This document shows, piece by piece, positions 9,390 to 17,977 of a stretch of 64,000 nucleotides of DNA. Source of the stretch: Candidatus Krumholzibacteriota bacterium (lineage in GTDB: Bacteria; Krumholzibacteriota; Krumholzibacteriia; JAJRXK01). The DNA lies in NCBI GenBank assembly GCA_029262065.1, contig JAJDAC010000041.1:1-64000 (forward strand), in the 5' to 3' direction. The notes beneath the pieces are model-generated. The model was not told the DNA's origin, ran no database searches, and saw only the letters and a list, made by a program, of their open reading frames with translations. Within the stretch, counting starts at the first letter, position 1; every line of letters begins with the position of its first letter. Both the position numbers and the translations under genes were made by a program.

Positions 9390-10676
9390 CTACGTCGATT
9401 CGGCTTGGCGTAGCTGCAGCTCGCCACTGCGCACATGAAGATCGCGCTGCGGAAACGGTATCTGCACGCCTTCCTCTTTCAGACCATCCCAGATGGAAAA
9501 GTAGAGTTCGCTACGCACGCGCGGCAAGAACCACGCATCGTCGATCCAGGCCCGCAGCTGAAAATCCAACGAGCTGTCACCGAAGTCCATGAACAAGACG
9601 GTTGGTCGCGGGTGTCGGAGAATGCGCGGGTTCTCTTCGGCGACCTTCAGGAGAATTTCTTCGATCTTGCGCGGCTCGCTCTCGTAGCTGACGCCCACGT
9701 CCACATCGACCCGCTTCAGTCGATCGCGAAAACTGTAGTTGGTGACCTGATTGCTCACCAGATCGCTGTTGGGAACAATGATGTCATCGCCGCCGCGGGT
9801 TCGAATGATGCTACTGCGCAGCCCCACGCTCATGACCCGACCATCGGTTCCCGCCACGGTGAGTACGTCGCCCTTCTTGACGGATCGTTCGAACAATAGA
9901 ATGAGACCGCTGGTGAAGTTGTTCACCACGTTCTGTAGGCCGAAACCAATACCGACACCCAACGCACCAAATGCGATCTTCACCGTGGTGAGATCGAAGC
10001 CCATGGTATCCAGGCTCACGACAATGCCGAGCACCACGAGCAGGTATCGGAGCACGGTGCCGATGGCCTCGGCCAACGACAGTTCGATTCCCACCCCCGG
10101 CAGGAACTTGCTGCCTACGAATCGAGCCAGAAGCCGGCCGCCCACCACGAACAACACCAACACACCCAAAGCGCTGGCGATGGAAAACAGTGATACCGGC
10201 ACCCGCCCCATGGGCCACAACGGTTGGCGCATCCACTCGATGAACGGGCCCAGGAAGTCGAGCTGCTCGGCCGCCGCCAGCACGAAGAACGATGGGATGA
10301 AAAGGCGCCGAACCTGTCGGCGCCGGTCGCCGCGCGGCACGAACTCGAGCGCCAGGACGTTGAGAACCCGGTAGGCCATGAGGAACAACAGCAGCGGCAG
10401 GACCCGGAACGCCTCGGTAGAGGCCTCGGGGTTGAATCGCGCGTAGATGCGACAGCCCAGCACGAACAGGCCCATGGCCAGCACCGGCCAGACCACGACC
10501 TCGAGCGCGTTGCGAAGGACCCGAAGATCGCGTGGCTCGTCTTCGTGGCGCTTCTGACGCAATGCATTGGTGACAAGACGCGCGGGAACCAGGGCTACCA
10601 GGGCGGCAGCCAGCAGAATTCCCACGTCCCGTACCCAGGGCGTGTTGAGTTCTTGAAGTAGCGATTCCACCGGCAC
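9390..10676 (-). CDS. MscS-family mechanosensitive channel
   Basis: A 428-aa small-conductance mechanosensitive channel. About five or six membrane helices fill residues 1-230; the pore-lining helix and beta domain follow (AFGALGVGIGFGLQNVVNNFTSGLILLFE is split here around residues 232-262), then the typical GTDGRVMSVGLRSSIIRTR and IIVPNSDLVSNQVTNYS blocks. The C-terminal alpha/beta vestibule is complete. In the family it opens on membrane tension to release solutes at hypo-osmotic shock. It lies 13 bp downstream of a nucleotide-transporter gene and is likely co-transcribed with it. Confidence 0.93.
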   Translation of the reverse strand: MPVESLLQELNTPWVRDVGILLAAALVALVPARLVTNALRQKRHEDEPRDLRVLRNALEVVVWPVLAMGLFVLGCRIYARFNPEASTEAFRVLPLLLFLMAYRVLNVLALEFVPRGDRRRQVRRLFIPSFFVLAAAEQLDFLGPFIEWMRQPLWPMGRVPVSLFSIASALGVLVLFVVGGRLLARFVGSKFLPGVGIELSLAEAIGTVLRYLLVVLGIVVSLDTMGFDLTTVKIAFGALGVGIGFGLQNVVNNFTSGLILLFERSVKKGDVLTVAGTDGRVMSVGLRSSIIRTRGGDDIIVPNSDLVSNQVTNYSFRDRLKRVDVDVGVSYESEPRKIEEILLKVAEENPRILRHPRPTVLFMDFGDSSLDFQLRAWIDDAWFLPRVRSELYFSIWDGLKEEGVQIPFPQRDLHVRSGELQLRQAEST

Positions 10677-10689
10677 CTCGGTGGCGGGG

Positions 10690-12030
10690 TCAGCTATCTG
10701 CGGTCAGTTGGCGATAGCGCACGCCAATGGCCACGGCCAGCGCAAGCCATACCACCACCAGGCCCAGGTTGAACAGGGCGAAGTGTTTGGTTTGGAACGC
10801 CAGCCAGTTCGTTCCGGCGTACACGAGGCCCGCGGAAAGCACGTCCCCCGCCCGCACGAACACGGTATCGATGGCCTGCTTGGCCTTGTATTTCTGTTCG
10901 CGCGTAGTGGGCAGGAACAGAACGTTTCGCACGGTATTGTTCAACGAATAGTCCGTGGAGTTCTCGGCGGTCTTGGCCCACCGCACGGCGGTGAGCACGG
11001 GGTAGAAGACGAGTAGTGCGTACCCACCCAGAGCGATTATGGGCAGTATGAGAAGCGCGACACGTACGCCCATGTACTTGATGATGCGTGATACCAGGAA
11101 CAGCTGGATGATCACCCCAGCCAGATTCACCACGCTGAAGAAGTCCGCGTAGAACTTTCCGATGTAGGCGCCCACGCCCAATCCACCGGCGGTGCCGGCC
11201 GCCACGGCGTCTTCGGCGGCCGCGGTGACCACGCGTCCCAGAATGTACTCGCCGGTGGTATTGACCCAGTTCAGGAACAACAACAGGAAGGCGATCAGCA
11301 ACAGATAACGGTTGTTCCATACCAGCCCAAAGGCGCTGCCCTCACCGAGGGGTTCTTCTTTGGCGGGCTTGGAATCGCCGGCCGCCAGCTGACGATTCGC
11401 CTGGGCCAAGGACTCTCGATGCTCCACCACATTGGTGACCCACAGACTCACGGCCAGAATGCCGCCGGCCACCAGAAGCATCTGGTACACGCCAAGTGGC
11501 TCGATCAGTCGACCCGTAACCCAACTTCCAAACACCGCGCCGATCGAAGCACCGAAGCCGACGATGGCGAAGAGCCTCTCGCCTTGCTCCTTGGTATACA
11601 CGTCGTTGGCGAACGACCAGAACTGGGCCACGACCATCAGGTTGAAGATGCCCACCCAAAGGAAGAAAACGACGCCCAGCGGCACCTTGATCTGCGCCAG
11701 CAGATAGAAAACCCCCAGGCAAGCAATGAAGAACAGCGTGACAAGGTTGATCAACCGACGCCGCGACAGGCTACTGGCCATCCGTGAGTACAGCGGCACC
11801 GTAATCATCAACAACGCCGCCTGCCCGACGGAGGCGTAGCTCTTCACTTCGGCCCCGCCGCCCGCCAGTATCAGCGCCTCGCGCACCGGCTTGATGACGT
11901 AGTACGCCGTCAGGATCAGGAACACATTCAGCGCCAGCAAGAGCGCGGTACCGCCTTCTCCCTGACGGACCTCGGTGAACAGTCCCAGGAAACGCTCGAG
12001 ACCGGTAGCCTCGGTCTTTGAGTTACTCAT
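10690..12030 (-). CDS. NTT-type (ATP/ADP translocase-like) transporter
   Basis: A 446-aa polytopic membrane protein with about 11-12 helices, resembling the Npt1/Npt2 (ATP/ADP antiporter) family also found in free-living bacteria. Near the N-terminus ALNVFLILTAYYVIKPVREA carries the family K-P-x-R-E signature, and WSFANDVYTKEQGERLFA in the middle is another typical block. In obligate intracellular bacteria such proteins exchange or import nucleotides; in free-living lineages the substrate is largely unknown. The gene precedes MscS in the same direction (13 bp) and follows the kinase-like gene on the same strand after 9 bp, so four genes from 15148 down to 9390 may form one transcript. Confidence 0.82.
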   Translation of the reverse strand: MSNSKTEATGLERFLGLFTEVRQGEGGTALLLALNVFLILTAYYVIKPVREALILAGGGAEVKSYASVGQAALLMITVPLYSRMASSLSRRRLINLVTLFFIACLGVFYLLAQIKVPLGVVFFLWVGIFNLMVVAQFWSFANDVYTKEQGERLFAIVGFGASIGAVFGSWVTGRLIEPLGVYQMLLVAGGILAVSLWVTNVVEHRESLAQANRQLAAGDSKPAKEEPLGEGSAFGLVWNNRYLLLIAFLLLFLNWVNTTGEYILGRVVTAAAEDAVAAGTAGGLGVGAYIGKFYADFFSVVNLAGVIIQLFLVSRIIKYMGVRVALLILPIIALGGYALLVFYPVLTAVRWAKTAENSTDYSLNNTVRNVLFLPTTREQKYKAKQAIDTVFVRAGDVLSAGLVYAGTNWLAFQTKHFALFNLGLVVVWLALAVAIGVRYRQLTADS

Positions 12031-12039
12031 CGAGTGGCG

Positions 12040-13725
12040 CTACTTTCGTTTCATGGCTACAACGCGGCCGCTGCCGCGCGCCACATAGGCGGTAACCGAG
12101 CTACTCCAGCCAGAGCCGCGATCGACCTGACATTCGACGGCCAGAAACGGATGACTCTCCGCTGCGTCACCGGAACTGGGGACCGCAACTTCGGTCCGCG
12201 TGCTTTCGTTCCAGTCGCTCCAATCCAATGCTCCCCGGTTCTCGTTCACAAAACTCATTCGGGTGCGATACCGCGCGGTCGTACCCGGGTACAGATTCCG
12301 CTCCTGCCCCAGGTCGTGATAGAGCAACGTGCCGTTGGCGTGCGTAAAGAAATCGAGCGGCGGAATCTGATCGAACCACGCCCGGGCGATCTTGTCCCGA
12401 CGTTCGCCAAGCGTACGCACCATGTAGGCGGCCGCTTCAGGCTCCTGATACTGAGCTTGTTCGACGATTGCCTCGAGCTGCTCGTTGGTGAACGCCGAAA
12501 CGATCTTCGCGCCCCAGTACCCGTCGCGATCGGTGATTTCGCTGAACCCCGGGTTCGGATAGTGCGGCGAGAATCCGCGCGGGCTGAACTGCTCGCTCTC
12601 GAAGTACCCAACTTCGTCGAAGTCGGGCCGTTGTTGCTGACGCCAATCGTCATCCCAGAAGCCGAGGTTTGCCGTCCGACGCACAACGGCCGCCGGATCG
12701 AACGTGTGCTCCCAACCAAACCTCTGGGAGGGTCCGCTGGCGCCCGCGCCGAGGGTACTGGCAAAATCGATGAGATAGTGGCGGACGTAACTCTTGCCGT
12801 CGTCTTCCACGAACATATCCAACGAGTTGTGCTGCTTGGTATCGAAGTGATTCAACCACGCCGCAAACACCTCGAGACCGCGAATTTCACGTCGCTCTTC
12901 GTGCTTGATGTGATCGTTGGGGTCGTCCTTGCGCCGGCCCTTGTAGTCAAACGGACCAATGGGCTTGCCCGAAAGAAACGAACTGGAGATCGCGCGCCAT
13001 TGCTCGCCCTTGCGCGCCACCGAACCCAGAATGTGGTCGATGTCCGCCTCGGTCATGTTGCGCTTGGTTCCATTGGGCTCGGACATGCGCACCCCCTCAC
13101 CCAACGTGAGATCACTGCGATCGAAGTACACGATGTTGTCATCGGGGACGTTGTAGCCCGCGAGATGGAGGATGCGCTGCGAAACGACCCCGGCCGCGGT
13201 GACCATGCCTTCGTGCTCGGGAGGATCGAATTTGATGAGGTAGCGACCTCCGCGCGCATCCTCGATGGTGAACCCCGGCGTGACACCCTCGGTCTTGGCG
13301 CCTACGACTGTCCATGTTCCACTCCGATCAGGGCCAACACCCTGCCCGGGTCCACGACGCACTTCTTCCATGGGAATCGGGAACATGCCGATGCGGTTGG
13401 TAAACCAGCTGGAGTTGACCGCTTCGTCCAACGAGTTCACGTTGGCCGCGGCCTTCACGTGGTCACCGCCAAAGAGCGTGCCCACGCGCCTGACGATGCG
13501 ATTGGGCCGGGTATAGCGACCCAGAGGTCGGGAAACCGACTCGTTGAGGTAGTCCCAGTAGAGGTTGGGCTCGCGCTCGGCTGGCGCCACGGTGACGTGA
13601 CGTTGGTCGTCATCGAACCAGTTGACCGGAGCGTCGACCAACGGCTCTGCCGCCAACGAAACCGCCGACGAAGCCAGCAACGCCGACAGAACAAGTCCGG
13701 CTTGTAACAGTAGAATGTTTTTCAT
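12040..13725 (-). CDS. secreted kinase-like protein of unknown family
   Basis: A 561-aa protein with a Sec signal peptide (about residues 1-26, ending SLAAE). The start is the ATG giving MKNILLLQAG; longer upstream readings cross into the neighbouring gene. The middle resembles a protein-kinase-like fold: a beta strand with Lys165 in GRYLIKFDPP, a following helix with acid residues, HFDTKQHN at 293-300 matching the H-x-D-x-K-x-x-N catalytic loop, and LIDFAST at 318-324 in place of the D-F-G loop. It is predicted to be periplasmic or surface-exposed. It follows an outer-membrane barrel gene by 4 bp. The kinase assignment is motif-based inference; CotH-, HipA- or Fam20-like relatives are alternatives, and activity is unproven. 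Confidence 0.7.
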   Translation of the reverse strand: MKNILLLQAGLVLSALLASSAVSLAAEPLVDAPVNWFDDDQRHVTVAPAEREPNLYWDYLNESVSRPLGRYTRPNRIVRRVGTLFGGDHVKAAANVNSLDEAVNSSWFTNRIGMFPIPMEEVRRGPGQGVGPDRSGTWTVVGAKTEGVTPGFTIEDARGGRYLIKFDPPEHEGMVTAAGVVSQRILHLAGYNVPDDNIVYFDRSDLTLGEGVRMSEPNGTKRNMTEADIDHILGSVARKGEQWRAISSSFLSGKPIGPFDYKGRRKDDPNDHIKHEERREIRGLEVFAAWLNHFDTKQHNSLDMFVEDDGKSYVRHYLIDFASTLGAGASGPSQRFGWEHTFDPAAVVRRTANLGFWDDDWRQQQRPDFDEVGYFESEQFSPRGFSPHYPNPGFSEITDRDGYWGAKIVSAFTNEQLEAIVEQAQYQEPEAAAYMVRTLGERRDKIARAWFDQIPPLDFFTHANGTLLYHDLGQERNLYPGTTARYRTRMSFVNENRGALDWSDWNESTRTEVAVPSSGDAAESHPFLAVECQVDRGSGWSSSVTAYVARGSGRVVAMKRK

Positions 13726-13729
13726 GTCG

Positions 13730-15148
13730 CTACCTCGCCGGAACCGGGTTGCGGCCGTGGTAGAGGCCCCGTTTGCCAAACTGGAACAGCTGGTCCCCGC
13801 GCAACCGGATGACCGTGTCCTCATCACTGAAGCCAATTTCGAGTCGACCGCTGAACCCGCGCCCTCCGGCCAGACGCACACCCAAACCATACGACTCGGT
13901 CAGATTCGTCAATGCGATCTGTTCACGTTGGCCAAAAACCTGGCCCCAATCGAAGAACAGGTAAGCATCGAGGCCGGTGCCGGTAGTCTCGCTGTAGGCC
14001 CAGATCGGGTAGCGATACTCAGCCGTGAATGCCAACATTCCTCGATCACGCCACCGGAAGTCGGAGTAGCCGCGAAGCACGTCGGGGTCGTCGTTCACCA
14101 TCAGTCGCTGGAAATTCACATCGGTGCGATCGGCGTCGAGCCACGACCAGTAGCCACGGACGGCCAATACGCGGTCGAACCACAGCGGCAAGAACTGCTG
14201 CACCTCGGCGCGGTACCGCGTGAATGAAGCATCGCCGGTGTTGGGTGAGAAGTGCGAAGCACCCAATCGTTGTACGCCCCCCGAGTTCGGGCGGCCGTCG
14301 GTCAGGGTGTTGTCCCGGACGAGCCCCAGCGATACCACCCACCCGTCCGAACGTTGGGTGTAACCCGAGGGTCGGTCCTCTTCTTCGTAGACCTCTTCCA
14401 ACGAAATGTCTTCTTCTGGCTCGCGTGGGCCGCGGCTGTCCACGACGCTGAAAACGGCCGAGCCCTCGATCGCCACCGGCCCGTTGATCGGAACGTGGTA
14501 GTTCAACCCGCCCCAGGTGGCCTCACTGGTAAAGTGACTCTCGCCGGACTCCAACGCTCCTGGACCGACCCCGTAGAACCTGGCGTTCGGTCGGCGGCGG
14601 TAGCCGCCCCCCAATTCGAGCCGGTGGTCGGGCGACCCAAGCTCGCGAATAAAACCCGCGGTTGCCCGGGTATGACGCTTGGAAGAATCCGAGAATCTGG
14701 CTTGGAACTTGTTGGATGGTCCGAATATCGAGTCGTGGTAGACACCGAGACTTCCGCCGATGCCCACGAGGTTGCCGGCCGCGCCGGTAACTGTGAATCC
14801 GTAGGGGAGATCCACCGGGCCCAACAGCCGTTGAATTCGGTAGAGGGTGCCGCTCTCGTCCAGAAAGCCTACCGTGCTTTTGAGGCCGAATCTAAGCACT
14901 TCGAACGGTACGGAAGCAACGACCCAGGGCGCCAGGAGCGGGTATTCCCAGGCCGACAATCCATTGGACTCGTAGGCGGCCTGGACCGGTTCGCCTGGCG
15001 AAGCTATCGTGCCCCAGTAGCTTTGCCCCGTACCATCGCTGACCTGCGCAGCGACCGTAGCGGAACCAGCCAACATCAGGACGGCCGCGATGAGTGTGGC
15101 GAGTTTCCAGGCGGTAAGCCAGCCTGCGCCGCCGGTTTCCATTTTCAT
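13730..15148 (-). CDS. outer-membrane barrel, Omp85/BamA C-terminal type
   Basis: A 472-aa protein starting MKMETGGAGWLTAWK with a signal peptide ending ATVAAQ. From about residue 75 it is made of alternating amphipathic strands with frequent aromatic ends, and YGLGVRLAGGRGFSGRLEIGFS, read around residues 425-446, fits the last strands of an Omp85/surface-antigen barrel; no POTRA repeats are visible. The RGY-type element (DVLRGYSDFRWRDRGML) near 340-360 matches the conserved R-G-Y/F lid of that family. It is 14 bp from a divergent metallophosphatase gene and directly upstream of the kinase-like gene, so the pair may form an envelope unit. Confidence 0.8.
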   Translation of the reverse strand: MKMETGGAGWLTAWKLATLIAAVLMLAGSATVAAQVSDGTGQSYWGTIASPGEPVQAAYESNGLSAWEYPLLAPWVVASVPFEVLRFGLKSTVGFLDESGTLYRIQRLLGPVDLPYGFTVTGAAGNLVGIGGSLGVYHDSIFGPSNKFQARFSDSSKRHTRATAGFIRELGSPDHRLELGGGYRRRPNARFYGVGPGALESGESHFTSEATWGGLNYHVPINGPVAIEGSAVFSVVDSRGPREPEEDISLEEVYEEEDRPSGYTQRSDGWVVSLGLVRDNTLTDGRPNSGGVQRLGASHFSPNTGDASFTRYRAEVQQFLPLWFDRVLAVRGYWSWLDADRTDVNFQRLMVNDDPDVLRGYSDFRWRDRGMLAFTAEYRYPIWAYSETTGTGLDAYLFFDWGQVFGQREQIALTNLTESYGLGVRLAGGRGFSGRLEIGFSDEDTVIRLRGDQLFQFGKRGLYHGRNPVPAR

Positions 15149-15162
15149 GAGCGTGATCACCA

Positions 15163-16332
15163 ATGGGTTATTGTTTGCCAAGGCTGCATGAGCGCGGCCT
15201 GCCTTTGTTTTGGGCCGTAGTACCCGCGATCTGTTGCCTGGCGTTGACGCCGAACGCGAGAGGCGGCACATGGCCTGACTCGTCGCAATTTCCAGTACAG
15301 ACACTCTCGCACCCCACGGTCGAGAGTCGCGTGGCCAATCTGGAGTATCAGCTTGAAAGCGGATACCGGTTTGCCGTATTCGGTGACCAACGAGCGTTGG
15401 CGAATGGTGAGTGGCAACTGTTGTTGAACGAAATCGCACAGCTCGAGACTCCGAGTTCCCGAGAACTGCCGCTCTTGTTCCTGCTGGACACAGGCGACAT
15501 TGTACAAGATGGCGCGCACTCCGACCAGTTTCGACTACTGCAGAACATCCTTCGCCCAGTGGAACACCTTCCCTACTTGATCGGCGTGGGCAATCACGAA
15601 ATCAGCAACAACGAGCCGGGGCCCGCGCGCGCGAATCTCGCCACATTCGCGGCCTATCTTGATCCGCAGTTCAGCGCCGAACGGATGTTCTATCGCAAGG
15701 ACCTGGGCGGTGTCGCCTACCTCTTTCTGAACACCAGCGATCTGGTGTACGACGTCCCCGAGGGGGCCAATGCCCGGGCTGATGGTCAGCTTGCTTGGCT
15801 GGTAGAGGAACTGGCCAACCCCCGCGGCACCAAGACGACGGTAATCGTCATGCACCACCCCTTCATCCAGACCTCGAAAAAGCACCGTCCGACCGCCAGA
15901 GACCTATGGAAGCTCGAATACCAGAACAAGACGTTGCCCAACATCCTGGCCGATGGCGGCGTGGATGTGGTTCTGACCGGGCATACGCACACGTACGAGC
16001 GATTCGAGCTTACTCGGCGTCACGATGGGCGCCGGATGCACGTAGTCAATGTGTCGGGACGACCCCGCAATGCGTTCCTGTGGTTCGGCGCGGGAAGCCG
16101 GCGCCCGAAGGATGTGCGCGGCAAGGAAGACAGCTGGTTCACCGATGAAGGCTGGGAAGACGCGAGCGATTGGGAGATTCGCCAACGCGAGTTCATGGAC
16201 AAGGACTCCGAGCGAAACCAGACGGTCGTGTTCACGGTGGACGATCGAGCGCAGCTATCGATCGAGGTCCACTATCTGACCGATCCTGAGGATGGCGGTC
16301 TCACACCAGGTGGACAGTTCGAACTTCACTAG
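15163..16332 (+). CDS. secreted calcineurin-like metallophosphoesterase
   Basis: A 389-aa exported phosphoesterase. An N-terminal hydrophobic segment (about residues 12-35) is a signal peptide. Metal-binding motifs run in order: FAVFGDQ near residue 70, LDTGDIVQDG near 110, GVGNHEISNNE near 143, VIVMHHPF near 230 and VVLTGHTHTYERF near 270. The first motif has Gln where His is usual (GDxH becomes GDQR), which occurs in purple-acid-type and other variants. It cleaves phosphomonoesters or diesters in the periplasm; the substrate is unknown. Its start is only 14 bp from the start of the divergent barrel gene. Confidence 0.87.
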   Translation: MGYCLPRLHERGLPLFWAVVPAICCLALTPNARGGTWPDSSQFPVQTLSHPTVESRVANLEYQLESGYRFAVFGDQRALANGEWQLLLNEIAQLETPSSRELPLLFLLDTGDIVQDGAHSDQFRLLQNILRPVEHLPYLIGVGNHEISNNEPGPARANLATFAAYLDPQFSAERMFYRKDLGGVAYLFLNTSDLVYDVPEGANARADGQLAWLVEELANPRGTKTTVIVMHHPFIQTSKKHRPTARDLWKLEYQNKTLPNILADGGVDVVLTGHTHTYERFELTRRHDGRRMHVVNVSGRPRNAFLWFGAGSRRPKDVRGKEDSWFTDEGWEDASDWEIRQREFMDKDSERNQTVVFTVDDRAQLSIEVHYLTDPEDGGLTPGGQFELH

Positions 16333-16412
16333 CCCCAAGCTTGTGCGACGGAGCCTGAACCGCTAGCCTCGCGGGACGCTTTTCCTTTCCCTTCGGACCG
16401 AGAAACTATTTC

Positions 16413-17444
16413 ATGACCAATCGCCGGCCTCTCGACCTCGGCATCTGGGCGTTCGCCTTCGGCTATTTCGCCTGCTATGTCCCGTACTCCGCGCTGACCA
16501 AGGCGCTGTCGCGCGGAATGCTCGAGAAGATGACCGAGGCCCCCAGCTCGGGCTTCGTCCTGCTCCCCGTTTCCGCATCGGCATCGTTGGTGGGCATGCT
16601 CACGTTCATCACGCTCATGGGATGGTGGAAGTACGCCGGACGACAAACGCTTTTCGGCTTCAACTTTCCGTTTCCAAACCGTTGGACGCTGTTCTCGGGA
16701 TTCTGCACGGCGTGCATCATCGGCACTACGACGCTGGCCTACACGTTCCAAGGCGTCTCCATCGTGTTCATGATGCTGCTCATGCGAGGCGGTGTCCTGA
16801 TCCTCGCGCCCGTGGTCGACGCGCTGAGCCATCGTAAAGTGCGCTGGTTTTCGTGGGTGGGGCTGGCCTTCAGCATGGCGGCGCTGATCGTGGCCTTCAT
16901 CGAACGGGCCGATGCAGGTCTGGCCTTGAAAACGGTAGCGGTGATCGATGTGGCCATCTACCTGGCCAGCTACTTCGTACGACTCCGATTCATGAGCCGG
17001 CTCGCGAAATCGGATGACCTGGAAGCACGCACACGCTACTTCGTGGAAGAACAGATGGTGGCCACGCCCATTGTAGTCATCACCCTGATCGTGTTGGCGC
17101 TCATCAACAACGGAGCCATAACGGCCGACGTCCGGGCCGGCTTCACCCAGATCCCGGGCAGCAATATCTTCTGGGAAGTGGTTCTGGTAGGCCTGTTTTC
17201 CCAAGGCACCGGCGTCTTCGGCGGGTTGGTGCTGTTGGATAAGAGCGAGAACACCTACGCAGTTCCAGTCAACCGAAGCTCAAGCATCATGGCCGGCGTG
17301 GTAGCCACCTACAGTCTTCATCTTCTGCTCGGTGCGCGGGTACCCAGCCGGTACGAAGGAGTCGGTGTGGTGCTGATCATCGTGGCGATCCTGTTTTTGA
17401 CGGTGCCCACTTTGATGGCCAGGAAGAACGCTTCAGCCTCCTAG
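16413..17444 (+). CDS. DMT-like polytopic membrane transporter
   Basis: A 343-aa protein with about ten hydrophobic helices and few charged loops, in the size range of drug/metabolite transporters, but without an obvious duplicated EamA signature. Helix-capping sequence MMLLMRGGVLILAPVVDAL near residue 125-143 and NRSSSIMAGVVATY near 287-300 are in the positions where DMT proteins have conserved helix 4 and 9 ends. The substrate is unknown. The TAG stop shares its last base with the first arm of repeat element A, so the repeat lies directly at the 3' end of the gene. Confidence 0.65.
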   Translation: MTNRRPLDLGIWAFAFGYFACYVPYSALTKALSRGMLEKMTEAPSSGFVLLPVSASASLVGMLTFITLMGWWKYAGRQTLFGFNFPFPNRWTLFSGFCTACIIGTTTLAYTFQGVSIVFMMLLMRGGVLILAPVVDALSHRKVRWFSWVGLAFSMAALIVAFIERADAGLALKTVAVIDVAIYLASYFVRLRFMSRLAKSDDLEARTRYFVEEQMVATPIVVITLIVLALINNGAITADVRAGFTQIPGSNIFWEVVLVGLFSQGTGVFGGLVLLDKSENTYAVPVNRSSSIMAGVVATYSLHLLLGARVPSRYEGVGVVLIIVAILFLTVPTLMARKNASAS

Positions 17445-17610
17445 GTTACGGCCGGCGCATGACACCAATAGGTTACGGGCCGGCGCATGACACCAATAGG
17501 TTACGGCCTCACTAAGCTTCCCCCGGCGGACTAGTTCAGCTCGCATTCAGGCATCGGGGCGCCGGGGTCCAGAATCGTTCGGCCGTAACCTATTGGTGTC
17601 ACGCGCCTGC
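17444..17610 (-). repeat. structured repeat element A
   Basis: Inverted copy of a three-member repeat family. Two tandem arms (17444-17470 and 17471-17498) and a third partial arm precede a ~75-bp conserved core; a matching inverted arm follows at 17581-17610. All arms carry the word ACACCAATAGGTTACGG or its complement. The core holds CCCCGGCG facing CGCCGGGG, giving an inner GC stem inside the outer arm stem. Relative to copies B and C the core is reversed. The first arm begins on the last base of the stop codon of the membrane-protein gene. Confidence 0.9.
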
Positions 17611-17773
17611 AGCTCGATGCATGGGAGCAGGACAGGCCAACTAGTCATCTCGATTTGTCCAGAACAGCTTGCTATCAACCCTGCAACGTCAGACAGGTCG
17701 CGAGCGAATGTCCAATGCCTTGTTGCCAGCCTTCACGGAACGCCCTACAAGATTGGCGACCGGGCTGCGCCTG
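17611..17773. other. spacer between repeat elements A and B
   Basis: No gene, terminator or recognisable mobile-element remnant was seen here. Base composition is more balanced than in flanking genes, and short open frames in it lack support. Confidence 0.5.
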
Positions 17774-17960
17774 AGCATCGCTGCAGGCGGGGTGACACCC
17801 AATGGTTAAGGCTGAACGATTCTGGACCCCGGCGCCCCGGTGCCTGAATGCCAATTCGGAACAGTCCGCCGGGGGAAGCTTAGTGAAGACGTATCCATTG
17901 GGTGTCACCCCGCCGGCACCGAAGCCCACGTATCCAGTGGGTGTCACCCCGCCGACACCG
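17774..17960 (+). repeat. structured repeat element B
   Basis: Second member of the repeat family. It has one left arm (17774-17815, GGCGGGGTGACACCCAATGG), the conserved core with CCCCGGCG / CGCCGGGG, and two tandem right arms (about 17889-17916 and 17930-17957). The element-specific word is CACCCAATGG in two arms and CACCCACTGG in the third. The element ends 17 bp before the ATG of the next gene, and AAGGA in that gap serves as its ribosome-binding site. Confidence 0.9.
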
Positions 17961-17977
17961 GAACCAAGGATGGTCGA

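Noticed and set aside
17444-17498. CRISPR-like tandem 27/28-bp repeats
   Set aside because: The two units touch without spacers and belong to arms of repeat element A; no cas genes are present.
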